Part shown: positions 29,267 to 38,200 of the stretch, piece by piece
How the letters are laid out: every line of letters begins with the position of its first letter
Numbering within the stretch: the first letter of the stretch is position 1
Source of the DNA: Planctomycetaceae bacterium
GTDB lineage: Bacteria > Planctomycetota > Planctomycetia > Planctomycetales > Planctomycetaceae
Length of the DNA stretch: 48,498 bases
Assembly (NCBI GenBank): GCA_900299185.1
Contig: OMIV01000218.1
Location: 1 to 48,498, forward strand
Direction: 5' to 3'
Notes under the pieces: model-generated
Told to the model about the DNA's origin: nothing
The model's input: the letters and a program-made list of their open reading frames with translations, nothing else
Database searches by the model: none
Position numbers and translations under genes: made by a program

Positions 29267-29806
29267 ATGATCGTCCACTTTGGCGCGAGCCGCATCGAGC
29301 TGGTTCAAGGCGACATTACTCAGCAGCGAGTCGATGCCATCGTCAATGCGGCGAACTCAGGATTGCTCGGTGGAGGTGGCGTGGACGGTGCGATTCATCG
29401 AGTCGCCGGGCCAACGTTGATGCAAGAAACTCGGATGCTTTATCCCGATGGCTGCCCCACCGGCAGTGCCGTCGCAACGACCGCCGGTCGCTTGCCTGCG
29501 AAGTACGTCTTTCATGCCGTCGGCCCCGTCTGGGCTGGGGGAGAGAAAGGCGAACCGAAGCTCTTAGCGAGTGCCTATCAAACCTGTCTGGAGCTGTCGC
29601 TCGACCATCATTGTCAAAGCATCGCGTTCCCGGCGATTAGCACCGGAGTCTATGGCTACCCAATTGATCTCGCGGCAGAGACGGCATTGGGGGTGACTTG
29701 GAAGTTCCTCAAACAGAAGCAACATCCCGAAGTCGTACGTTTCGTGCTGTTCGGCCCCGGTCCTTATGGAGCATTCGCGCGCGTGCTGGAATCGTTGGCC
29801 GAGTAG
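29267..29806 (+). CDS. Macrodomain protein (O-acetyl-ADP-ribose deacetylase-like)
   Basis: A 179-residue stand-alone macrodomain of the MacroD/YmdB type, which binds ADP-ribose and can hydrolyse O-acetyl-ADP-ribose or remove mono-ADP-ribose from proteins. The signature is clear: GDITQQRVDAIVNAAN, then SGLLGGGGVDGAIHRVAG with the catalytic-region Asn and Asp (N30, D40), and the phosphate loop PAISTGVYGYP. The ATG at 29267 has GAAGG upstream. It is followed by an alpha/beta hydrolase gene 143 bp downstream. No ADP-ribosyltransferase or sirtuin gene is next to it. Confidence 0.95.
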   Translation: MIVHFGASRIELVQGDITQQRVDAIVNAANSGLLGGGGVDGAIHRVAGPTLMQETRMLYPDGCPTGSAVATTAGRLPAKYVFHAVGPVWAGGEKGEPKLLASAYQTCLELSLDHHCQSIAFPAISTGVYGYPIDLAAETALGVTWKFLKQKQHPEVVRFVLFGPGPYGAFARVLESLAE

Positions 29807-29949
29807 GCTAATCTCGCCGCTCACACTTGGAGCCGCTGATTCAGTCGCGGAGTGGTGTGGAGTTTTTCCAACACCAGCCGCACTGCAATCGCCGCCGACT
29901 CTGTTTGAGCAGACAACTGACACTCGCTTTTTCCCATGAGGATTCCCCA

Positions 29950-30816
29950 GTGACTGAACCGCGTATCGAGACCTTCACCACGTCCGACGGCTATGTGCAT
30001 CATCTGAGGCATTGGCGTCCCAGTGGCGAACGACCGAAAGGGATCATCGTCGCGTTGCATGGGATTCAGAGTCACTCGGGCTGGTATTCGTATTCCAGCG
30101 AACGGCTTTGTGATGCGGGTTACGAGATCTTATTTCTGGACCGTCGCGGCTCTGGAATGAATGCCGATGATCGCGGCCACGCGCGGCATGCCGATCGGCT
30201 CGTCAACGATGTCCTGCAAGTCCTGAATGACGTCCGGCGTCGCCGTAATGCCGACTTTCCCAATGTGCCGGTCATCCTTTCGGGACTGAGCTGGGGCGGC
30301 AAATTGGCGGCTGTCGTCGCCAGTCGTCGGCCTGAATTGATCGACGCTCTGATCCTGCTTTACCCCGGTATCCACTCGCAGTTTCAACCCACTGAATGGG
30401 ATCTCTTCCGACTCGGTCTCGCCCGTTTCGGAGATGTGCTTCTCAAGCGAGTCCCCCTGCCACTGGGTGATCCCAAGCTCTTCACCAACGATGATCAATG
30501 GCGCGACTTTATCGCCCGAGACAATCTGTCTCTGCACGATGTGACCGTGTCGTTCCTGTTGGCGAATCGAGACCTCGATCTCGAAGCTCAAATGTCCGCT
30601 CGCAACTTGCGTTGCCCGACCTTCATGGCCTTGGCCGGTCACGATCGCATCATCAACAACACTGCGATGCGCAGCTTCTTCCAACAGATCGCGACCGACT
30701 CGAAACGACTCATCGAGTACCCCCGAGCCTGCCACACCCTCGAGTTCGAACCCGACCGCCAACGCTTCGCGGACGACATGATCCATTGGCTCAACGAACT
30801 TCCGCAGTTGATGTAG
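29950..30816 (+). CDS. Alpha/beta hydrolase (lysophospholipase/monoacylglycerol lipase-like)
   Basis: A 288-residue serine hydrolase with the Hydrolase_4 pattern typical of monoacylglycerol lipases. The oxyanion loop is ALHGIQSHSGWY, the nucleophile is in GLSWGG (S114), and the acid and base are probably the Asp of LAGHDRI (about 229) and the His of ACHTLEFE (about 259). There is no signal peptide, so it is probably cytosolic. The start is GTG at 29950, with GAGGAT upstream; the longer frame to 29827 lacks a ribosome-binding site and does not extend the fold. Confidence 0.9.
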   Translation: MTEPRIETFTTSDGYVHHLRHWRPSGERPKGIIVALHGIQSHSGWYSYSSERLCDAGYEILFLDRRGSGMNADDRGHARHADRLVNDVLQVLNDVRRRRNADFPNVPVILSGLSWGGKLAAVVASRRPELIDALILLYPGIHSQFQPTEWDLFRLGLARFGDVLLKRVPLPLGDPKLFTNDDQWRDFIARDNLSLHDVTVSFLLANRDLDLEAQMSARNLRCPTFMALAGHDRIINNTAMRSFFQQIATDSKRLIEYPRACHTLEFEPDRQRFADDMIHWLNELPQLM

Positions 30817-31271
30817 CCGAGCACTCGTGGCTGTGGAATGTTGGTGGCAGTCGCTGCATGAGGCTTTCATTGTCTCAGCCGGGCTATCGGAACTTATCGG
30901 TAGGACGCGACGTGTGCTGATTCCGGGCGGTGGGTGTGCTCGTGAGGAATCGTCACGGGAGCGTCTGATTTCGGGGCGTCGAGGTGTAAGTTGGGAGGCA
31001 GAAAGTTTTCTTGGAATTATGAAATCTGTGGGCAGAACTCTGGCACGTTCAGCATCAAGATCGTTCATAGTTCTGACCTCGTCGGGGCCGGTTCTGCGGC
31101 CATTGTCAGTGCCTGTTCTGGGCAGCGATTCGTTCGTCACATCTGAAGCTCATCCTTGGCGTGTCTCTGAGTAGTGCGAGACGAGTTCTCGCGACGTGAA
31201 ATTGAAATGGACTGGAAAGCCTGGGACGGAATCCTTGGCTACTCGGAAAGATTCTAAGCGCGAGGTCTCCC
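30817..31271. other. Intergenic region upstream of the receptor-like kinase
   Basis: A 455-bp gap between two plus-strand genes. A 115-codon plus-strand frame (30827-31174) is present, but it is Ser/Arg-rich with no recognisable fold or ribosome-binding site. A small hairpin, ggccg with cggcc at 31086-31101, is the only structure seen. Confidence 0.4.
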
Positions 31272-34139
31272 ATGATTAGCGGCAGCGGAAGAGAGGGCAG
31301 CAGCTTCTCGGCGCGCTCGAGCCAGTCGGCGACTGGATCGATGCCGGTGGTGCCGCTGCCATCGTCTTCAGGCTCAGGAGCGATTCGCTCGCCGCTGCTC
31401 AATTCCGAGACCGTCATTCATCAGGGTGGTGCTGCCGTTGTCAGCATGCCGCCAGCCGGGGACTCGCCCTCCAACGTCATCCTGCAGCGACTGTTCCCGT
31501 CGGCTCGCGATCCCAATTCAGTCAGTGCGCAGCTCGACCCATCAGGATTGGAACTGGGGCACTTCCGCATTGAAGAGCGGATCGGCGTCGGAGGCATGGG
31601 CGCGGTCTTTCGAGCGGTTGACCTGCGACTGCAACGTTACGTCGCTCTGAAGTTGCTGGCCCCCAGCCAAGCCTATGACCCGGCAGCCGTCAAACGCTTT
31701 GAGAACGAGGCCCGAGCAGCCGCACGGCTCGATCACGAGAACATCGCGAAGGTCTACTTCATCGGCGAAGAACGCGGCTTGCACTTCATCGCCTTTGAGT
31801 ACGTGCTGGGCTCCACCATCCGCGACTTGATCCGCCGCAACGGTCGGCTGTCCTCGGTGGATACGGTCAACTACGCGATGCAGGTGGCTTACGCGTTGAA
31901 GCACACCTCAGCGATGGGCGTGGTGCATCGAGACATCAAGCCGTCCAACATCATCGTCACGCTGAGCGGTCGCGTGAAACTCGTCGACTTAGGACTGGCT
32001 CGCAAAGAGCAGCAGTCTGATGCCTCGGCTGATCTCACAATGACCGGCACAACGCTCGGTACTTTCGATTACATCTCGCCCGAGCAAGCGAAAGATCCGC
32101 GTTCGGTCGACGTGCGCAGCGACATCTATTCGCTGGGTTGCACGATGTACCACATGCTGACAGGACAGCCTCCGTACCCGGAAGGCACCGCGCTGCAAAA
32201 GCTGCTGGATCATCAAGGCAAGGACGCACCGAATCCGCAGACGATCAATCCAGAAGTCTCTGACGAGTTGGCAGGCATCGTGCGACGCATGATGAATAGC
32301 GATCGCAATAAGCGCTATCAGACTCCCGAGCAGTTGCTGCGTGACTTGAGCTATGTCGCCAACAAACTTGGTCTGCGTGGTGTGCATCCCGAAGGATTGG
32401 TTTGGATTCCCTCGCACATGGCCAAGCCGCGAGGTTGGCGCAGCCAAGTCGGTTGGATCGCCACAGTCGTGACGTTGCTGGCCGTGGTCGTGCTGCTGCA
32501 ACGATTTCCTCACATTGGCCGAGGGCTGACCATTCCGCCGCGCGATAATTCGATCGCGATGGACACCGAACAAGACACTCAGCCCACAGCGATCAGCGAA
32601 TCAAACTCAACAGGATCGAGCATTGGCGGGTCGCGGGTTGAAGCGACAAACTCGGGAACGGCGAAGCCCACAGAAGCAGAGCCAATCAAGACGGCCGCCG
32701 CACGCGAAACCGGAACGCCTCTGGAAAACTTTCCGCCGATGCTGAAGTCCGGCAGCAATGATGCAACCAACGCCATCGCAGCCGTCGGACCTCCCAACAT
32801 TCCCATGACGGGCACGACTTCGAACAACTCCGCTTCGACAGTCGTCGCCAAGAACGATCCTTCGATTCGCCCCAATGCGACCAAGATCGAAGGCACCTTC
32901 GGAAGCAAGTCGGGTGACTCTCATAACAAGAACGATGTCGCCTCTGAAATCGTGCCGTCGGTTGCGGTCTACACTCAGTCGGGTGCGTTGTTGCGTGAGT
33001 ATCGCAGTGTCGAAGCCGCATGCTCGGCAGCAGAAGATGGCAGCGTGATCGAGTTGCGATTCAGTGGTCGACACATTGAGAAGCCATGCCGCATCACCAA
33101 GAAGAACGTCACCATTCGAGCGGCTCGCGGCCACACTCCGATCGTGTCCTTCAAGCCGTCCGCATCAGATAGCTCCGGCGATGTCGCGCGGTTGCTGACG
33201 TTGCAATCGGGGCCGGTCAACATCGTCAATGTCTTCTTCGAAGTTGATCTCACGGGCGACTCTCCGGCATCGGCCTTTTCACTCTTCGGCATCGTTCAAC
33301 CAACCAGCCTGCAGCTAGCTGGCGTTGCCGTCACGTTGCTCAACCCCAAGTCGGTCCCTTGTGCCGTGGTAAGCGTGGGAGCCGATCAAACTCGCGTGAC
33401 TCCCGACATGCCCCGCATGCCCTTGATGCCCTTCGGTGAAGACGCGATCGCCGCGATTGAGATGTCTGAAACAATCGTGCGAGGTTCCGGCAGCTTGGCT
33501 CAGGTCGAGTGCAGTGGTCGCATTCAACTCATTCTGCGAGACACGGCGTTGGCATTGAGCCAAGAGACCATCCGAGTCACCAGCCTGATGCCTTCAACTC
33601 CAGAGAAAGCTGACTTCGTCATTCGAGCTGATCATCTCACATCAGTCTGCCAAAGCAGTTTCTTGCGTCTGCTGGGAGCTGGTCAGGGCGAGCGACGAAT
33701 CTCGGTTCAATGCCATGTGCGCAACAGCTTGTTCGAGCAACTCGGCGAAGCCCCGCTGATCACGATGGATTCAGCAGTCGGCCCCGATGATGCTCGCCGC
33801 GTTTTAACCTGGAACGGCGAACGTAACTTCTACAGCCATGCCGAACCCGTGTGGCGCATTGAGTCGACGGAAGAAGACCTCAACTTCCAAGAGTGGGTCA
33901 ATCATTGGGGGCCGGGTAATGAAGTTGGGCCCAGCGATCGTCCGGCGTTTTGGCAAACCGATTGGCCGACAGATCTGCATCGCGTGACCGCCGCGAACTT
34001 CAAGCTGTTGAATGAAGACGGAGTTTTGAATGCTCCTGTCCAAGGCGCGACCGATGGCAACGATGCCGGCTGTGATTCGCGACGGCTTCCTGATCATGCC
34101 GCTGATGATGACGCGAGCAATGAAGCTGACGCTTCGTGA
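31272..34139 (+). CDS. Receptor-like Ser/Thr kinase with large extracytoplasmic domain
   Basis: A 955-residue Hanks-type kinase. About 95 residues of Ser/Gly/Pro-rich sequence precede the kinase domain (about 97-365). The domain has GVGGMGAVF, the ATP lysine in VALKLL (K127) and HRDIKPSNII (D221). The DFG motif reads DLG (239-241), and the APE-equivalent motif is SPEQA. One transmembrane helix lies near 394-410, then a Ser/Thr/Asn-rich stalk. The remaining 370 or so residues look beta-rich, with repeated short strands (VIELRFSGRHI, NVTIRAARGHTPIV, SGPVNIVNVFFEV) reminiscent of a right-handed beta-helix or pectate lyase-like fold. That domain probably senses or binds something outside the inner membrane. 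The ATG at 31272 has a GAGG 9 nt upstream. Confidence 0.93.
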   Translation: MISGSGREGSSFSARSSQSATGSMPVVPLPSSSGSGAIRSPLLNSETVIHQGGAAVVSMPPAGDSPSNVILQRLFPSARDPNSVSAQLDPSGLELGHFRIEERIGVGGMGAVFRAVDLRLQRYVALKLLAPSQAYDPAAVKRFENEARAAARLDHENIAKVYFIGEERGLHFIAFEYVLGSTIRDLIRRNGRLSSVDTVNYAMQVAYALKHTSAMGVVHRDIKPSNIIVTLSGRVKLVDLGLARKEQQSDASADLTMTGTTLGTFDYISPEQAKDPRSVDVRSDIYSLGCTMYHMLTGQPPYPEGTALQKLLDHQGKDAPNPQTINPEVSDELAGIVRRMMNSDRNKRYQTPEQLLRDLSYVANKLGLRGVHPEGLVWIPSHMAKPRGWRSQVGWIATVVTLLAVVVLLQRFPHIGRGLTIPPRDNSIAMDTEQDTQPTAISESNSTGSSIGGSRVEATNSGTAKPTEAEPIKTAAARETGTPLENFPPMLKSGSNDATNAIAAVGPPNIPMTGTTSNNSASTVVAKNDPSIRPNATKIEGTFGSKSGDSHNKNDVASEIVPSVAVYTQSGALLREYRSVEAACSAAEDGSVIELRFSGRHIEKPCRITKKNVTIRAARGHTPIVSFKPSASDSSGDVARLLTLQSGPVNIVNVFFEVDLTGDSPASAFSLFGIVQPTSLQLAGVAVTLLNPKSVPCAVVSVGADQTRVTPDMPRMPLMPFGEDAIAAIEMSETIVRGSGSLAQVECSGRIQLILRDTALALSQETIRVTSLMPSTPEKADFVIRADHLTSVCQSSFLRLLGAGQGERRISVQCHVRNSLFEQLGEAPLITMDSAVGPDDARRVLTWNGERNFYSHAEPVWRIESTEEDLNFQEWVNHWGPGNEVGPSDRPAFWQTDWPTDLHRVTAANFKLLNEDGVLNAPVQGATDGNDAGCDSRRLPDHAADDDASNEADAS

Positions 34140-34227
34140 TTCGTCGTTGTGATGAGTACTCAACTGGAGCAGCCATCAACGCTGGCTGCATCCGGCGAAT
34201 CTTGAGAGCCAGCCGTTTCTTAACTGC

Positions 34228-35088
34228 TCAGCCCATTGAAACTGACATGCTGGGAATGCGCGCTTCCAACCAGTCCAACACGAGACTCAATGTGGTTGGC
34301 CAATCCGGTTCGTTGAGGAGTTCGTGATAGTGGCCGCCAAAGCTTTGGAAGCTGGCGTCGGAACTGCCGATCGTCTTGATCCAACGCTCGGACGCAGCAG
34401 GATCGACAATCAAGTCCGCTCCCGCTTGCATCAACAATAACGGGGGTGTGATCGATGCTGATTCCGACCAAACATCAGCCAGTGCTTGCTGCATCTGAAA
34501 GAACCAGGCGGCAGTCACACTGCGATGAATCAGCGGATCAGCTGCGCGGCGTTTCAGGACTTCGGGATTGCTGGTGGTGTGCTCGGCGGGAACCTTGCTC
34601 TTGAACCTCGTTGTTGGAATCAGATGTGACATCAACTTTCCGACGCACAACGTCAGTCGGTCGACCTCCACTTTGAGCCCCAGCAATGGAGACATCATCG
34701 TCAATGTCGCAGCTCGATTGGGACGAGTCTGGGCATACCTCGCGCTGATCAATCCTCCGAAGCTATGCCCTAGCAACGCCGTGCGGCGGGGATTGAGCTC
34801 GAAGTATTGCCACAGCGTGTCGAGGTCGAGCAGGTATCGGTCGAAGCGATCGACGTGAACCGGGAGGCCGTCCGAAGATCCGTGGCCTCGCAAGTCGGGA
34901 ACGATGACTTGCCATCCTTGTTCGACAGCAATCCGAGCCACATGGTCGTAGCGGCCGCCGTGTTCGCTGGTGCCATGCACAATCACCAACGAACGATTCT
35001 GGTTCGGGTGACGATCTTCTGGTGAATAGCAACGCACGAAGAGCTTGGTGGCGTCATGAGCGGCCAGATGAAAATCGACGTATCGCAT
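34228..35088 (-). CDS. Alpha/beta hydrolase (monoacylglycerol lipase-like)
   Basis: A 286-residue serine hydrolase of the Hydrolase_4 type. Visible are IVHGTSEHGGRYDHVA at the oxyanion loop, PDLRGHGSSDG, the nucleophile elbow GHSFGG (S109), the acid in QAGADLIVD (about 231), and the base His in FGGHYHELLNE (about 258). No signal peptide is seen. AAAGGATGGG lies just upstream of the ATG at 35088. It converges with the receptor-like kinase gene and is only distantly similar to the hydrolase at 29950-30816, so the two are not recent duplicates. Confidence 0.93.
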   Translation of the reverse strand: MRYVDFHLAAHDATKLFVRCYSPEDRHPNQNRSLVIVHGTSEHGGRYDHVARIAVEQGWQVIVPDLRGHGSSDGLPVHVDRFDRYLLDLDTLWQYFELNPRRTALLGHSFGGLISARYAQTRPNRAATLTMMSPLLGLKVEVDRLTLCVGKLMSHLIPTTRFKSKVPAEHTTSNPEVLKRRAADPLIHRSVTAAWFFQMQQALADVWSESASITPPLLLMQAGADLIVDPAASERWIKTIGSSDASFQSFGGHYHELLNEPDWPTTLSLVLDWLEARIPSMSVSMG

Positions 35089-35240
35089 GATGTCCCATCC
35101 TTTCGAGCTACAGGATCAAGACACACCCACTCCGTCAGTGAGGCCCGCTGCTCCGTCTGCGGTGCGTCGATCGAGAACACCTTGGCGAGGGAGTTCGAAT
35201 CGGTCTCGCCAATTCCACGCTCGACGTCACACCGCGCGAG

Positions 35241-38200
35241 TCACTCATCAATTACGTCATCTGAACCGCTTGCCCTCCAGGCGAAATTGCTCTTTGGCGG
35301 CGAGAACTCCAGATCAATTCGATTGACGGTCCCGAATGTCGTTTGCCAACGCCCGTCATCAGTCTGCTTGCGACGGGTTAATCCATAAAACGACAACCGT
35401 CCGGCATCTCGATCAAACTCCGCATGCACCAGGCGGCACGGGATGAGCGTCCTGGCTTGCCCGATTAACGCGCCAGTAGCACGGTCGATCGCTTCCATCT
35501 CCAATGACTGCTCGCCATCCGCAGGCTGAGGTTGCACAGACGCAATCGTCACCAAGAACGGCAACCGCGCCGCCTCGACTTTCACGACCGACCGAATGCG
35601 AACATCACGTGCATCGCGCTTCCACAGCACGACCTGCTGACCTCGATCGATGGCATACAGCGAACCGAACTGAAGTGGCTCAGTCGCCAGCCCTGAATCC
35701 TGAATCTGAATGAATCGCCGTCCCAACGACGGTGGTGGCGTGTCTCGCCGAGTATTCACGTAGATGTAATCGCCATCGACAAACACGTGTGGCGTTGAGG
35801 TGCCATCTTTGGAATCGATGGACATGGTCATGTCCAATTCCGGTACGAGCGAATCGGGAGCAAAGATTCGTAAGCGTCCCGTTCGCTTCACCAAGGCGAC
35901 TCGTCCATCAGCCAGAGCTTGAGGTGCGGGATCATTGGGAGCACCGTTCCAAGAGAACGGCTCAATCAGATCATCTTTGTCAGTGAGCGGATCCCAGATA
36001 CGAAGAGTTCTTGCACCGTTCTTGCCAGCAATGTCTGACAAGAAGACGAGCTTCCGCCCCAGCGGCACCGGATCAAAAGCGTTGCGATCGATTCGACATC
36101 GGCCTCGACGCACGACTTCGCCCGTCTGAGTCATCATGGTCGTGTAGTGCATACCGTCTGGCTGGAACACGGTGATCGCGGTCTCATCCGCGAAGATGTG
36201 CTGACGCAGATCGCCCGCTAACCCGACTGGCAAGGTGATGTCCGATCGTCGCCAACGCACCTTCCCCGAAGCCGATTCGACCGCAAACAAATGCCGATTC
36301 GAAAAGAAGATCGAAGTGCGACCAGTCGTCGGCCCAATCTCGATGAGTTCCCCGCGCTGCTCGGCGGGGGGGTAACGCATCTTCCATTGAGGAGTGCTTA
36401 GAGCTGTGTCGAACAACGAGACCCCATTGAGATACCCGAGACTCCCTGCCGACAGCATATGACCGCCTTGCCGACCAAAGTTGCGGAAGTCGATGTCTAA
36501 CTGAGTCGGCAATTCCACTCGGCCTCGCTCAACACCCAAGAGACGATCGGTCAAACACCAAAACTGATCGCCATCGCTAAAGCGTGAGAACACATCGACG
36601 TCGAACGAACTCGACATCCCGAGCCGACGAGACTGATGAAACAACTCATTGAGAACCGGTCGAGCGAACGCCGGTCCGCGTTCATTGAAGCGAACGCTAT
36701 CAACACGCCATTCCAGCGGCAGGCGCTGTCGATAGACCTCGGCCAATCGCGTTCCCGGTCGCAACGACCTGGCCCAACCCACAACAGTGGGAAGATTGGT
36801 CCGACGCCAAGCTCGGAAATCAAACCACTCGGCAAACGACTGCCAGTTCCCTTCGAGAAGCGAAGACAAATCAACTTCGCCTTCGTCGTTAATGAGTTGC
36901 TCTAAGGTTCGAGCGGCCTCGCCAGGCAAGTCGGCAACGGCCAAGAGGCACACCATCAACAGGCCGCTCGTGACTCGCTGCACGGGATCTTCTGCCCGCT
37001 GATTGGCCAACAAGTACGCTTCGGCTTCATGGAGTTTTAATTGCACAATCAAACGATCGGCGAGTTGGTTGCGAATCACAACGGCTTCAGGACTCGACGC
37101 GTAGAGTTCAGCAAACTGCGTCAGCGCCTTGATCGAGCCGTCAAGTTGAGCTTCCTTGAGATCGGCTTTTAGGAACTGCTCTAGTCGTCGTCGTTCGATG
37201 CCATCCTTTTGTGCGAATGCTTGCATCATGCCGCGTCGGGCAAGTGCCGAACTGCGTACGACGTACTCATCTCGATCACGCGGCGCGACGAACTCGTCAT
37301 TTGGTGTGCGAGCCAAATCTCGCGACGCGATGCCAACGCCTAAGTACGCCTTCAGGGCCAGTCCGCCGTGTACTCGCCAGGCAGCCGCTTGCGCGCGCTC
37401 GGCGGGTGAAATGGATTGCTCCATCAACTGCTCGATGAGTTCCAAGTTCGAGCCTTGCTGCCGTCCATTGGCATTCAACCGAGCCAGCGTCAGTTCCCGG
37501 TAAGTAGTCCGTAACTGCTCTCCCAACAGGTCTTTGTTCTTGGCGTTCTCCCCGAGCTTGACCAATCGAGCTTCCGCTGCGTCAAAGTCATTCAGAGTTA
37601 AATCGATGTCCGCGAGAACCAGTTGATCGCGGGCTGACTTTGAATTGGCGAGTTCAGACTGCTGCGCTCGAGCTTGTGCGTAAACCGTCAAATAGCGAGG
37701 CCCAATCGAAACCACGGCATCACGATGAGCGATCAAGTTTCCGGGCCGAGACGCGGAAGTAACCGCCGTAGGTTCGAGTCCGAATTGACGAAGATCATGC
37801 GCAATGTCCGAAGCGACGCCGACATATTTTGAAGCCGCTTCTGATTGAGCCAGCAGCGAACGATCAAAGCCCTTTAACTTCCCAGTCGCGATCTCCAGGT
37901 TTGCCACGCCGCCCGACTTCAGAGGCACGACGTAAGTTGCTTCGATTGCCACGCCGCGACCAGAGATCACTCCAATCTTGGTCGTCCACACTGTTGCCCC
38001 CGTCTTGCGCGAGATCCCGCGAGCGGACTCGTCGCCAATCAAGACAACGATTTCATCGGTGACTGCGCCCACATACTTGGCATCGTTGCGACCAACCGCC
38101 CATAGCCGCTTGCCTGACTTCAGATCCAAGCAATGCAAGACGTTGCCATGTCGAGGCAGATAGACAACCGAGTCCTGCCAGATATGAGGGGCATCAACCC

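Noticed and set aside
31047-31062. Possible sigma-54 promoter (tggcacgttcagcat)
   Set aside because: The GG and GC elements are not at the required spacing and the TTGC part is missing.
30827-31174. 115-codon plus-strand frame upstream of the receptor kinase
   Set aside because: Its composition is Ser/Arg-rich, it has no ribosome-binding site and no fold pattern.
34228-35088. The two alpha/beta hydrolases (29950-30816 and 34228-35088) as a recent duplication
   Set aside because: They share only family-level motifs; the nucleophile elbows (GLSWGG versus GHSFGG) and surrounding sequence differ strongly.
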